From: Clostridium ljungdahlii DSM 13528
GTDB taxonomy: Bacteria; Bacillota; Clostridia; Clostridiales; Clostridiaceae
Direction of reading: 5' to 3'
Assembly (NCBI RefSeq): GCF_000143685.1
Contig: NC_014328.1
Location: forward strand, 1,736,001 to 1,800,000
Length of the DNA: 64,000 nt
Shown: positions 17,242-29,156 of the stretch, piece by piece
Numbering within the stretch: the stretch's first letter is position 1
How the letters are laid out: each line of letters begins with the position of its first letter
Notes under the pieces: generated by a model
What the model was told of the DNA's origin: nothing
What the model saw: the letters and a program-made list of their open reading frames with translations, nothing else
Databases searched by the model: none
Position numbers and translations under genes: made by a program

Positions 17242-19332
17242 GTGAATAAAAAAATTAAATTTACAAGAGAAAGCATTTTGTTATCATTAATTTTAATATT
17301 ATCTGCAGTGTTGAATTTTGCTAATTTGGGTATAGAAGGAAATGCAAATACTTTTTATGCTGCAGGTGTAAAAAGTATGATGATGAATTTTAAAAATTTC
17401 TTTTTTGCATCTTTTGATCCAGTAGGTTTTGTAACCATTGATAAACCACCGTTAGGCTTTTGGATTCAAACTATATCTGCAAAAATATTTGGATTTAGTG
17501 GATGGAGCATAATTCTTCCACAGGCTCTTGCAGGAGTAATTTCTGTTGCAATTATATATTTTCTTGTTAAAAGATCTTTTGGAGCTTCGGCAGGACTTAT
17601 TGCAGCACTGTGTCTTGCAGTAACACCAATATCTGTAGCAGCGGCTAGAAACAATACTATTGATAATTTGCTTGTTATGTTTTTATTGCTAGCATGTTTA
17701 GCTGCACAAATAGCTGCTGAAAGAGGTAAAATTGGTTATCTTATATTGAGTTTGGTTCTTATAGGCATAGGATTCAACATAAAAATGGTTGAAGCCTATA
17801 TGGTAGCACCTGCTGTATATATAACATATCTTCTTGCTTCTACTATGAGTTTTAAGAAGAAAATAAAGGATCTTATCTTAGGTACAGTTGTACTTTTAGT
17901 AGTATCACTATCCTGGGCTATAGTTGTAGACTTGGTGCCAGCAAGTAATAGGCCTTACATAGGAAGCAGTACCAATAATACAGTTATGCAGCTGATAATA
18001 GGTCATAATGGATTGGAAAGAATTGGAATAAACGGAAGGAATGCTGGTAAAGGTCAAAAACAGCAAAGAACATTAAAAAATGAATTTAATAAAAACAATA
18101 TTAAAAGAACAACAGGTTGGGGTGATTTTGGAAATAGGTCTAATGGATCAAACAAAAACAAGTCATATGTTAATAATGCACAAGGTGGTATGAGATCTAA
18201 CTCAAAGTCCGGTATTTTTAGATTATTTGGTAATGGCAATATGTCAGATCAAATATCCTGGTTTTTATTATTTGCTGTGATTGGGTTTATCGCTGCAGCC
18301 ATAAAGGAAAAGTTAAAGGCTCCCTTTGATAGTAAAAGAAAATTATCATTAATATTATGGGTTATGTGGTTATTGCCTGAATTTATATATTTTAGTTTTT
18401 CAAAAAATGTAACGCACACATACTATTTAACAACAATGGCACCGTCTATTGCAGCTTTGACTGGAATTGGATTATCAGCTATGTGGACATTTTATAAGGA
18501 AGGTGGCTTAAAATCCTGGGTTTTACCAATAGGACTTATTGCAAATGGTTGTGTTGAGATACTCATTTTATCTTATAATTATAATAGATCAAGTGGGTAC
18601 AAGATTATAATTATAATAACAGGGATTTTATGTATTATATCTTCACTAATATTATGTATAATTAATTTAATTAGAAGTAAAGAGAAAAGTTCAGGTTTTA
18701 GTAATAATACAGCATTAAGTAAAACACTGGCTAGTATTGCTTTTATAGGAATTTTAGTTGCTCCTACAGTGTGGTCATTTACTCCAATGATTTACAAAAT
18801 GAATGGAAGCAGTCCGTCAGCTGGATTGGAGCTTGCAAGGAGTAATCAGCAAAGAGATATGGGTAACACCAGTAACTCAAAACTCATAAAATTCTTAGAA
18901 AATAATAAAACAAATGAAAAGTACCTTGTTGTAGTGCCTTCAGCTAATTCTTATGGTTCGGATTTAATACTTAAAACTGGCCAACCTGTAATGGCACTTG
19001 GAGGATTTAGTGGATCAGATCCTATACTTACAGTAAACCAGTTCAAAAAATTAGTTAGTGATGGAGCTGTAAGGTATGCTTTGGTAAATGCAGGTAATGG
19101 CAGAGGCTTTATGGGGTTCGGGGGTCATGGGAGTAACTCGAATAATGATATTGATAATTGGATTAGGAAAAATGGAAAGGTTGTTCCAGATAGTAAATGG
19201 AATAATTCTAATACTTCGAGGAGCAATACTAAAAATCAGAGAATTAATGGCCTTACTGCATTTGGCAGAGAAAACAATTCTATGAAATTATATGATTTAA
19301 GTAAATGGCACAAAATGGAGGCAGTGAAGTAA
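17242..19332 (+). CDS. Glycosyltransferase family 39-like membrane protein (ArnT/mannosyltransferase type)
   Basis: The protein (696 residues) has an N-terminal block of about nine membrane helices. It contains the GT39/ArnT-type elements DPVGFVTIDKPPLGFW in the first outer loop and RNNTIDNLLVMFLLLA further on. These enzymes transfer a sugar from a polyprenyl-phosphate donor to a lipid or protein outside the membrane. A Gly/Asn/Lys-rich linker (about 260-320) is inserted before the second hydrophobic block. The C-terminal 170 residues are soluble and extracellular, with GSDPILTVNQFKKLV in a conserved-looking domain. The start is GTG. The acceptor is unknown. Confidence 0.8.
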   Translation: MNKKIKFTRESILLSLILILSAVLNFANLGIEGNANTFYAAGVKSMMMNFKNFFFASFDPVGFVTIDKPPLGFWIQTISAKIFGFSGWSIILPQALAGVISVAIIYFLVKRSFGASAGLIAALCLAVTPISVAAARNNTIDNLLVMFLLLACLAAQIAAERGKIGYLILSLVLIGIGFNIKMVEAYMVAPAVYITYLLASTMSFKKKIKDLILGTVVLLVVSLSWAIVVDLVPASNRPYIGSSTNNTVMQLIIGHNGLERIGINGRNAGKGQKQQRTLKNEFNKNNIKRTTGWGDFGNRSNGSNKNKSYVNNAQGGMRSNSKSGIFRLFGNGNMSDQISWFLLFAVIGFIAAAIKEKLKAPFDSKRKLSLILWVMWLLPEFIYFSFSKNVTHTYYLTTMAPSIAALTGIGLSAMWTFYKEGGLKSWVLPIGLIANGCVEILILSYNYNRSSGYKIIIIITGILCIISSLILCIINLIRSKEKSSGFSNNTALSKTLASIAFIGILVAPTVWSFTPMIYKMNGSSPSAGLELARSNQQRDMGNTSNSKLIKFLENNKTNEKYLVVVPSANSYGSDLILKTGQPVMALGGFSGSDPILTVNQFKKLVSDGAVRYALVNAGNGRGFMGFGGHGSNSNNDIDNWIRKNGKVVPDSKWNNSNTSRSNTKNQRINGLTAFGRENNSMKLYDLSKWHKMEAVK

Positions 19333-19349
19333 AATAAACAGAGTTCTTG

Positions 19350-19385
19350 GCATAAGATGGAGTTTTGACTCCATCTTATGCTTAT
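19350..19385. terminator. Terminator between convergent genes
   Basis: A 14-bp perfect stem GCATAAGATGGAGT / ACTCCATCTTATGC with a 4-base loop, followed by TTATT. It lies between the GT39 gene and the convergent alcohol dehydrogenase. Confidence 0.7.
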
Positions 19386-19479
19386 TAAAATGAAAGTAAG
19401 CCTCATTTAAATTATAATATGGGTATCCTAAAATTTCCTTGTATCTTTCTTCGAATATAAGCTTCATTTTTTCACCCAT

Positions 19480-20574
19480 TTAATTTATTTTTAATACAGC
19501 TTTAATAACTTTACCATTGTGAGAGTCTTCAAAAGCCTTGTTAATATCTTCAAAATCATAGAATTTAATTAATTTATCAAATGGAAATTTACCTTCTTTA
19601 TAGTATTGAATTAATTGAGGAATAAATAACTTTGGAATAGAATCACCTTCCACAATCCCAATTAAAGATTTTGCTTCACCCATTAATTCTTCTTGTACAT
19701 TAATGGTCAAATCTCCAGTCGCTCCCAAAACTACTGCAGTACCTAAGAAACGAACACAAGCAAGAGCTTTTTTTACAAAATCACCAACTCCAGTGGTATC
19801 GATTGCATAGTGGCATCCTCCATTTGTGATCTGCTTGATTTCACAAACTATATCATCAGTTTCTTTTCTGTTTATAGTATGAGTTGCTCCAAGCTCTTTT
19901 GCAAGTTCTAAACTACTTGGATTCCCTCCTACTGCAATAATTTTTGAACATCCTGTAATTTTAGCTGCCATAATAGCACTCATTCCTACAGTTCCACATC
20001 CAAATACCGCAATAGTAGAACCAAACTTTGGATTTAATCTATTTAATACAGCACCTGCACCTGTTTGGATGCCACAACCTAGAGGACCTACCAATGCAAG
20101 ATCCATATCATCATCAACTTTTATTGCACTGTTTTGATTTACCACTGCATAAGTTGCAAAGGAGGATTGTCCAAAGAATGAAGATATTTCTTTTCCATTT
20201 TGTGAAAGTCTCTTTGTACCATCACTCATAACCCCACCAAAATTAATTGCATTAAAATTTTCACATGCATGTTGATGTGCACTTAGACAGTTTTCACAAT
20301 GTCCACAAAATCCAAAGGAAAATCCAACACGGTCACCCTTTTTAAACTCAGTAACACTACTACCAACCTCTTCTACAATACCACAACCTTCATGTCCAAA
20401 TACTGCTGGTAAAGGTACCGGAATCGCTTGTAGTTTTGCAACTTCATCAGTATGACAAACCCCACTTGATACTATTTTTACAAGTATTTCATCTGCCTTT
20501 GGTGGTGCTAATTCTACCTCTTCAATTTTAAAATCTTGTCCTTTTTCATGAACTACTGCCGCTTTTATTTTCAT
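19480..20574 (-). CDS. Zinc-dependent medium-chain alcohol dehydrogenase (aryl-alcohol type)
   Basis: A 364-residue MDR enzyme that oxidises alcohols or reduces aldehydes. The catalytic zinc ligands are C40, H61/E62 and C167; the structural zinc is held by C90, C93, C96 and C104. The nucleotide loop FGCGTVG spans 191-197. At the end of the second beta strand, where NAD-specific enzymes have Asp, the sequence is AVGGNPSS, so NADP(H) preference is plausible. The overall pattern resembles benzyl/aryl alcohol dehydrogenases. It is co-transcribed with the flavin enzyme upstream (15-base gap, AAAGGGGA ribosome site). Together they could reduce an unsaturated aldehyde and its product. Confidence 0.88.
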   Translation of the reverse strand: MKIKAAVVHEKGQDFKIEEVELAPPKADEILVKIVSSGVCHTDEVAKLQAIPVPLPAVFGHEGCGIVEEVGSSVTEFKKGDRVGFSFGFCGHCENCLSAHQHACENFNAINFGGVMSDGTKRLSQNGKEISSFFGQSSFATYAVVNQNSAIKVDDDMDLALVGPLGCGIQTGAGAVLNRLNPKFGSTIAVFGCGTVGMSAIMAAKITGCSKIIAVGGNPSSLELAKELGATHTINRKETDDIVCEIKQITNGGCHYAIDTTGVGDFVKKALACVRFLGTAVVLGATGDLTINVQEELMGEAKSLIGIVEGDSIPKLFIPQLIQYYKEGKFPFDKLIKFYDFEDINKAFEDSHNGKVIKAVLKIN

Positions 20575-20589
20575 AATAATCCCCTTTCT

Positions 20590-22533
20590 TTAAATATCTA
20601 GTGCACGATAGTATCCGTTTGTAACTGCCTCAACAACACGACCTGGCTTAATACAGTCGCCTGTTTCAAATACACGTGGTGCTGCGTTATAGAAGCTTTC
20701 TGCAACTGCACGGTCAGCTTTCATACCTGCTGTTAACAAAATGCTGTCAGCCTCAAAAGTAACTTCACCATCGGTTGTTTCGCAGACAAGTCCTTCAGCT
20801 GTAACAGCCTTTGCCTTTGTATTTACATTAATCTTGATATTGCTGCCCCGCATTGCCCTTACCATTGCATTTTTGTGCATAAAATAAGAATCTGCTGCCC
20901 AGTCGTTTTTCATCTCAACGATTGTAACATCCTTTCCAAGGCTATCCAGATAAATTGCAGATTCGCATCCAACAAGACCTCCACCAAGAATAACAACCTT
21001 GTGTCCAAGTGCAGGAGCTTTTTGATGAAGAACTTCAAGACCAACAACTTTCTCATTATCGATTCCAGGGATTGGTGGAACAATCGGTTTAGCTCCAATA
21101 GCTGTAATTATGACATCAGCATTCTCTGCTGCAGCCTGCTCAGCAGTAAGCTCTGTATTCAAACAAACTTCAACGCCTGATTTCTCCAAACGTCTTTTTA
21201 ATACGTTTACAAAATTGAACATATCCTTCTTAAAAGGAATATATTGTTCAAAAAGAAGCTGTCCGCCAAGTTCACTGCTTTTTTCATAAAGAGTAACAGA
21301 ATGACCACGATCAGCTGCTGTAATAGCTGCTTCCATACCTCCTGGGCCACCACCAACTACGATAACTTTCTTTGGCTTTGTGACTGGGAATGCATGCTTG
21401 TTTTCCAGTTCATTGCCAATAACCGGATTAAATGCACAACAGAATGTTCTATTTGTTAAATAATTGAAGAAACAGGTATAGCAGCGGCAGCAGCGATTAA
21501 TGTCATCTGCATTTCCTGAAAATGCTTTCTCTGGGAAATATGGATCAGCCAGTGATTGACGTGCAATCTGTATGATATCTGCTTTTCCTGAAGCAATAAT
21601 TTCTTCCATCATGTCCGGATCATTTAGTCCACCTAATGTAGCAACCGGTGTCTTCACGTGCTTTTTAATCTCAGATGCAAGATATACATTATATCCATGT
21701 TCAATAAACATAGATGGGTGAGTAAGTGTAAATACCTCTGGGTCCTCATGAATACCGGCAGAAACATGGATAATATCAACCTTTCCATCCAGCATTTTGG
21801 CCATCTTGATGCCTTCTTCGATTGTGTATCCATCTTTCGTATACTCTGCTCCACTCATACGGAATTCAATTGGATAATTGGCTCCAACAGCTTCACGTAC
21901 TTTTTCTATTACCAGCAGTGGAAAACGCATACGATTCTCCAGACTGCCTCCCCATTTATCTGTTCTGTGATTCATGGTTGGAGAGCTGAACTGACCAAGC
22001 AGCCATCCATGACCACCATGGATAAGTACCATGTCAAAGCCAGCCTCTTTCACTAGCTTTGCACCTTTAGCAAAACAATCCGCAACTCTATGGATATCCT
22101 CATCTGTCATGCTGCGAACCTGAAGTCCTTCTGGATTTATTTCATCATTGGGCCCAATTAATGTACCATCAGCATTGCCATGACTACGGGCATTGCCGTA
22201 TTTTCCACCATGGGCAAGCTCCATTACTGCATTACAATTGTGACGATGCATGGCGTTTGCAGCTTCCTTAAGTGAAGGGAGAGACATTATGTCATAGAGC
22301 TTTATTTCCTTTGTGTGTGTACGACCAATAGCATCTACAATACCAAGACCAATGGCTACACTGGCAAGACCACCACGTGCACGATTTTCATGGAATGCGA
22401 TTTCTTCTTTCCTCATATTACAGTCTGCGTCTAATTCCGGGTTGGACATAGGCGCACCAAAAATTCTGTTTTTAAAAGTAACTCCATTAATCTTAATAGG
22501 ACTGGCAAGATGTGGATAATATTTGTTCTTCAT
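20590..22533 (-). CDS. NADH:flavin oxidoreductase, old-yellow-enzyme/2,4-dienoyl-CoA reductase type
   Basis: A 647-residue three-cofactor enzyme. Residues 1-340 form the FMN TIM barrel with the active-site segment LIHGGHGWLLGQFSSP. A Cys cluster CCRCYTCF...FCC (about 350-370) binds a 4Fe-4S centre. The C-terminal half has the FAD/NAD folds, with VVGGGPGGMEAA and VILGGGLVGCESA. Clostridial relatives are 2-enoate reductase and the bile-acid enzymes BaiCD/BaiH, which reduce activated C=C bonds with NADH. The substrate is not readable. Coding here uses more G/C-ending codons than the trp or adhE genes, suggesting later acquisition. AAGGAG lies 12 bases before the ATG, with an AAGGA closer to it. 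A LysR gene is divergent. Confidence 0.88.
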   Translation of the reverse strand: MKNKYYPHLASPIKINGVTFKNRIFGAPMSNPELDADCNMRKEEIAFHENRARGGLASVAIGLGIVDAIGRTHTKEIKLYDIMSLPSLKEAANAMHRHNCNAVMELAHGGKYGNARSHGNADGTLIGPNDEINPEGLQVRSMTDEDIHRVADCFAKGAKLVKEAGFDMVLIHGGHGWLLGQFSSPTMNHRTDKWGGSLENRMRFPLLVIEKVREAVGANYPIEFRMSGAEYTKDGYTIEEGIKMAKMLDGKVDIIHVSAGIHEDPEVFTLTHPSMFIEHGYNVYLASEIKKHVKTPVATLGGLNDPDMMEEIIASGKADIIQIARQSLADPYFPEKAFSGNADDINRCCRCYTCFFNYLTNRTFCCAFNPVIGNELENKHAFPVTKPKKVIVVGGGPGGMEAAITAADRGHSVTLYEKSSELGGQLLFEQYIPFKKDMFNFVNVLKRRLEKSGVEVCLNTELTAEQAAAENADVIITAIGAKPIVPPIPGIDNEKVVGLEVLHQKAPALGHKVVILGGGLVGCESAIYLDSLGKDVTIVEMKNDWAADSYFMHKNAMVRAMRGSNIKINVNTKAKAVTAEGLVCETTDGEVTFEADSILLTAGMKADRAVAESFYNAAPRVFETGDCIKPGRVVEAVTNGYYRALDI

Positions 22534-22774
22534 ATCCTTTTACTCCTTTTTTATCTAAGTTTGATAATTTCTTGACACCTTAAGTATATATGATAAAATT
22601 AAGACAAAAAAGAAGAAAAATTATTGTATATCTACAACCAAAAGGTTGCATGCAGAAGACTGTTTCATGAACATTTTCAATTTTTAATTATAGTTGTGCT
22701 ATTTTCTATAAGAAATTTATTATACAATGTGTGATAATTTACTATATTTAAAAAGTTATAAAGGGGGATGAGTT

Positions 22775-23701
22775 ATGACATTCAGACAAATGGAAGTCTT
22801 TATAGAAGTATGCGAGTGCAAAAGTATCAATAAGGCATCTGCGGTATATCATGTGTCTCAGCAAGGCATATCCAAAATAGTCCGAGAACTGGAAAAAGAG
22901 CTGGGATGCCAACTACTTTACAGAAATAGCAATGGAGTATCTCCCACAAAATATGGTGCGTATTTTCTGGATGAATGTCGTATTATTCTAGAGCGAAAAA
23001 GATATATGTATTCCCATATTTCTCAGATAAAAGATGTGCCTCAGGAAACCATTTTTCTTGGTATGGCCTTTGGCGTAATTTCTGTAATGCCTTATAAACT
23101 GATTACAGATTTCGAGAATACACATCCACATGTGAATATTGAATATTCGGATCATGCAGACTTTTATCTGGAAGAACTTTTAAAAAAAGACGAATATGAT
23201 TTCTGTATTACAACTGGCGTTATAGACACAGATCGCTTTTCTGCTGAATGTCTAATTCAAGAACATATATATTTGTGTATTCCTTGGACACATCAATTAT
23301 ACCGCAAAAAACATATCAAAGTAGATGATTTGAACTGTCAACGATATGCCATGTTCAACACACAATTTCACATACGCCACAATTTCGTTGCGACTTGTCG
23401 AAATGCAGGATTTAACCCAATTATTGATATATCTTCTGGTGATTTCAACTCCTTAAGAGAAATTGCACAACATAACAACCTTCTATTTGTTGTTCCGGAA
23501 CATACCATACGTTCGGATGATTCCAAGCTCAGATATTATAAATTTCCGGATGATAACTTTAGCTGGGACGTATATTTCGTAAAGAAAAAAAACAAAGTGC
23601 TAACTGAAAATATGTTGGCATTTTATCGATATATAAAGCAACAACTTCCTAAACTCAACAATCGTCAGAGTACAATAGCTTTCCATGATCTTAATGAATA
23701 G
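22775..23701 (+). CDS. LysR-family transcriptional regulator
   Basis: A 308-residue LTTR with an N-terminal winged helix (FRQMEVFIEVCECKSINKAS, then VSQQGISKIVRELEKELG at about 27-44) and a periplasmic-binding-like effector domain from about 90. It is transcribed away from the flavin enzyme/alcohol dehydrogenase pair across a 241-base gap, the standard LTTR arrangement, so it probably activates that pair on sensing its substrate. AAAGGGGG precedes the ATG. The frame is open for 37 further codons after the TAG (to 23815) and yields protein-like residues such as RGDSVFAVPELYEIAEQLYT, possibly the 3' remnant of another gene. Confidence 0.9.
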   Translation: MTFRQMEVFIEVCECKSINKASAVYHVSQQGISKIVRELEKELGCQLLYRNSNGVSPTKYGAYFLDECRIILERKRYMYSHISQIKDVPQETIFLGMAFGVISVMPYKLITDFENTHPHVNIEYSDHADFYLEELLKKDEYDFCITTGVIDTDRFSAECLIQEHIYLCIPWTHQLYRKKHIKVDDLNCQRYAMFNTQFHIRHNFVATCRNAGFNPIIDISSGDFNSLREIAQHNNLLFVVPEHTIRSDDSKLRYYKFPDDNFSWDVYFVKKKNKVLTENMLAFYRYIKQQLPKLNNRQSTIAFHDLNE

Positions 23702-23804
23702 CAAGCTCAACCTTTTAAATATCCTTGCACCACAAGAGTTATAAGAGGAGATAGTGTTTTTGCAGTTCCAGAATTATACGAAATTGCTGAACAGTTATAT
23801 ACAT

Positions 23805-23858
23805 TTAGATTATGAGTAGTACCTCATAATCTAAACAGGATGCTCTTTCGAGCATCCT
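23805..23858. terminator. Two adjacent perfect hairpins between convergent genes
   Basis: TTAGATTATGAG / CTCATAATCTAA (23805-23816 with 23823-23834) is followed 2 bases later by AGGATGCTC / GAGCATCCT (23837-23845 with 23850-23858). Neither has a long T-run. They probably end transcription of lysR and of the collagen-like gene. Confidence 0.55.
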
Positions 23859-23876
23859 CATAAGGAGTAAAAACCA

Positions 23877-26783
<2,907 letters not shown>

Positions 26784-26862
26784 CTAGTACAATATATGTG
26801 CAGATAATATAATAGGATACTTTAATTTTAAGAATTTCGAGGATATAATTTTTACAAATAGT

Positions 26863-26891
26863 AAAACCGTTTAGGGATTTTTGCTGTCTAA
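26863..26891 (+). promoter_or_regulatory. ECF-type promoter (probable autoregulation)
   Basis: AAAACC (26863-26868), a 17-base spacer and GTCTAA (26886-26891). The AAC -35 core and GTC -10 core match ECF sigma promoters, and the element is 52 bases upstream of the sigma gene itself. Confidence 0.6.
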
Positions 26892-26942
26892 TAAATGTAT
26901 AATACAAATTGCGCGTAATTTAAATATTGAAGGAGATAGAAT

Positions 26943-27464
26943 ATGATTTTGGAAGAGAAGGTTAAGTTAGCAATTAACCAAGATGAAAAAGCCTTTGAAT
27001 ATCTTATGAACATAAGTAAAGAAGGACTTTATAGAATAGCATTTGCCTATGCAAAAAATGAACAAGATGCACTGGACATACTACAAGAAACAGTATACAA
27101 AGCTTATATTTCTATATATAAGTTGAAGGAACCTAAGTATTTTAAGACATGGATAAGTAAGATCTTAATAAATAATGCAATAGATTTTATTAATAAAAAA
27201 AAGAAAATTAACTATTTACCAGATAGCTTATCTGATGAATCACATTATTATAAAGAAAATCATATTGAAGAAAAACTTGATATTTTGAATTACATAGATA
27301 AATTGGAAGATAAATATAAAAATATTATATTCCTAAAATACTTTCAAGATCTTACAATAGCTGAGATTTCTCAAGTCATGGATTGCCCAATAGGTACTGT
27401 AAAAACTCATCTTAATAAAGCCTTAAGTAGCTTAAGAATATTTATGGGAAAGGATATATGTTAA
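26943..27464 (+). CDS. ECF-type RNA polymerase sigma factor
   Basis: A 173-residue sigma-70-family factor reduced to two regions. Region 2 is at about 14-75 (AFEYLMNISKEGLYRIAFAY, DALDILQETVYKAY) and region 4 at about 120-165 (LTIAEISQVMDCPIGTVKTH). It resembles SigV/SigW-type envelope-stress factors. The DUF4179 protein encoded one base later is the expected membrane-bound anti-sigma factor. GAAGGAGATA supplies the ribosome site. An ECF-like promoter upstream suggests positive autoregulation. Confidence 0.92.
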   Translation: MILEEKVKLAINQDEKAFEYLMNISKEGLYRIAFAYAKNEQDALDILQETVYKAYISIYKLKEPKYFKTWISKILINNAIDFINKKKKINYLPDSLSDESHYYKENHIEEKLDILNYIDKLEDKYKNIIFLKYFQDLTIAEISQVMDCPIGTVKTHLNKALSSLRIFMGKDIC

Positions 27465-27465
27465 T

Positions 27466-28941
27466 ATGTTTAATTTAGATAATTTGAAAGACAAGATAAA
27501 AATTCCAAAAGATATAGACTTAGCAATAAAAAAGGGCATTGAAAGAGGTAGAAAGGAATGTAAAGTGAAAAGTTCTCGAAAAAGGTATAAAAAATTTGCC
27601 GCTTTAGCTGCAGTAATAGCTATTGCAATTACTGTGGGAATTTTTAATCCTGGCATAGTAAAGGCACTTCCTGGTATAAAATCAATCTTTAAATTGATTA
27701 ATTATAATAACGTAGGTGAGAGTTTTGATAAATTTGAAGCATTTTCAACTAGTGTTAATAAAGCAGTGACAAAAGATGGCATAACAGTAACTATAGATAA
27801 AATTGTTATTGATGACAATACTTTTGCAGTTACTTCAATAATTCAAGGCAAGAATATTAAGGCAAATCAAGGAGATATGGTACATATAAAATTAAATGGG
27901 AAATCCTTATCCACCTATGGTAGTACAGATAAAAAAATAGATGACAATAGGATTGTTAGGGTAACCAGTAGTAATATTTCAGATATGAAACTGTCAAATG
28001 ATGTGAATGTAGATTGGAATATGTTTTGGATTGGCAATGTAAAAGGACCTTGGAATTTCAAATTTAAAGTTTCTAAATCAGGTAAACCAACAAATTCAAG
28101 GTATATTTCTTTAAACAATACAATTAAACTGCCGGATAGCACTCTTAAAATTAAAAACTTGGTAATAAGTCCTCTTGGAAATTCAATAAATTATTCTGGT
28201 GTATATGATAAGTTAAATGAAAATATGATAAGTTCAATCTTTGATTTTGTTGTTATGGATGACAAAGGAAGAGTACTGGAAACTGATTTGGGATCAGGAA
28301 CTCATGGTAAGAAAGATTATAATGGGACGATAGAAGTACTTAATGATCTATCTAATGTAAAAAGCTTAACTGTGGTTCCGATATTGAAAAGGTGGGGAGT
28401 CAAAACAAAAGAGATTAACAAATTTCCTTATTCTATATTACAAACTACGATAAATAGTACTAATTTCAATATTCCTCAGGAAATCATAACTAAAAGCAGA
28501 CCTGTAACAGCAAAGGAAAAGTCTGATGGATATGCTTTTGACAATGTTATTCACGTATTTAACATAGATAAAGATAGACAATTTTCTACCATAGACAAAT
28601 TGGTTAATCAGGTAATAAAAGTAGGACAAAATAGTAGTGCTGTTATCACTAAGATTGAAACGACAGCTAAATATACTAAAGTTACATTTAAACTTCAAGG
28701 TAATGGTGTATATCCTTACAAAAATATAAATGATACAGTGATTGTAGATGAAAATTATAAAGACATAGAGCGTGCTGAGGATGGACCTATTGCCATACTT
28801 GAGAATGTAGAAGAAAGGATTGTATCAATTAAGCTGCCACCTATAGATAAATCAAAAAAATATAAGATTGCACTTCCTATTATTGATGAACCTAAAATTG
28901 AAAATCAATATAAAATCAACATTGATTTAGATAAGCAATAA
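27466..28941 (+). CDS. DUF4179-domain anti-sigma factor
   Basis: This 491-residue protein has a cytosolic N-terminus (about 1-43) that should bind the sigma factor and a single membrane helix (44-62). A large extracellular part follows: a DUF4179-type domain (about 70-190) and beta domains of the DUF5643 kind beyond. Such proteins hold ECF sigma factors inactive until the outer domain senses envelope damage. It begins one base after the sigma stop, so the pair is tightly coupled. The last 14 residues (IENQYKINIDLDKQ) and the following terminator are near-duplicated at the end of the CPBP gene about 2 kb downstream. Confidence 0.8.
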   Translation: MFNLDNLKDKIKIPKDIDLAIKKGIERGRKECKVKSSRKRYKKFAALAAVIAIAITVGIFNPGIVKALPGIKSIFKLINYNNVGESFDKFEAFSTSVNKAVTKDGITVTIDKIVIDDNTFAVTSIIQGKNIKANQGDMVHIKLNGKSLSTYGSTDKKIDDNRIVRVTSSNISDMKLSNDVNVDWNMFWIGNVKGPWNFKFKVSKSGKPTNSRYISLNNTIKLPDSTLKIKNLVISPLGNSINYSGVYDKLNENMISSIFDFVVMDDKGRVLETDLGSGTHGKKDYNGTIEVLNDLSNVKSLTVVPILKRWGVKTKEINKFPYSILQTTINSTNFNIPQEIITKSRPVTAKEKSDGYAFDNVIHVFNIDKDRQFSTIDKLVNQVIKVGQNSSAVITKIETTAKYTKVTFKLQGNGVYPYKNINDTVIVDENYKDIERAEDGPIAILENVEERIVSIKLPPIDKSKKYKIALPIIDEPKIENQYKINIDLDKQ

Positions 28942-28955
28942 GCATTATCAATGAA

Positions 28956-28981
28956 TCTTACTTAGTTGGAGTGTTACAGTA
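28956..28981 (+). repeat. Dispersed 26-nt element, copy 1
   Basis: TCTTACTTAGTTGGAGTGTT plus ACAGTA. The same 26 bases with one substitution occur inverted at 48208-48233, 19 kb away. Both copies are intergenic. Confidence 0.6.
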
Positions 28982-29010
28982 GGTAGCTATCTGATAAAAT
29001 TTTTACAAAT

Positions 29011-29045
29011 AAAAAGATACAGGCTTTTATTGGCTGTATTTTTTT
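29011..29045 (+). terminator. Terminator of the sigma/anti-sigma operon
   Basis: ATACAG pairs with CTGTAT, followed by TTTTTTT. Confidence 0.7.
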
Positions 29046-29078
29046 GAAAAAGTACTTGATAATATTTAGTAGTATGTC

Positions 29079-29107
29079 TTATAATATAGTTAAGAACTAT
29101 ATTATAA
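29079..29107. promoter_or_regulatory. Palindromic operator of the second padR operon
   Basis: TTATAATATAGTT, AAG, AACTATATTATAA: a perfect 13-bp inverted repeat 50 bases before the padR start. Its TATAAT-like content suggests that it overlaps the -10 element, so binding would exclude polymerase. Confidence 0.65.
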
Positions 29108-29156
29108 TATTACGTACTTTGTATGATGTACTAGTTTAGTTAGGAGTGCTGTTCTA

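Larger units (their letters stand above)
28897..29049 (+). repeat. Duplicated gene tail and terminator, copy 1
   Basis: The 3' end of the DUF4179 gene (from 28897) and the downstream terminator (29011-29045: GATACAG/CTGTAT stem plus T7) recur in diverged form at 30960-31062. The coding part and the hairpin part match closely; about 60 bases between them are present only here. Confidence 0.7.

Noticed and set aside
19297..19479. 60-codon minus-strand ORF directly after the alcohol dehydrogenase stop
   Set aside because: It reads through the strong hairpin at 19350-19381 and its second half is the hairpin sequence. The first 30 codons look protein-like (KLIFEERYKEILGYPYY), so a small remnant cannot be excluded.
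21658..22056. 132-codon plus-strand ORF inside the flavin oxidoreductase
   Set aside because: Antisense shadow with Cys/His/Asn-rich nonsense composition and no start signals.
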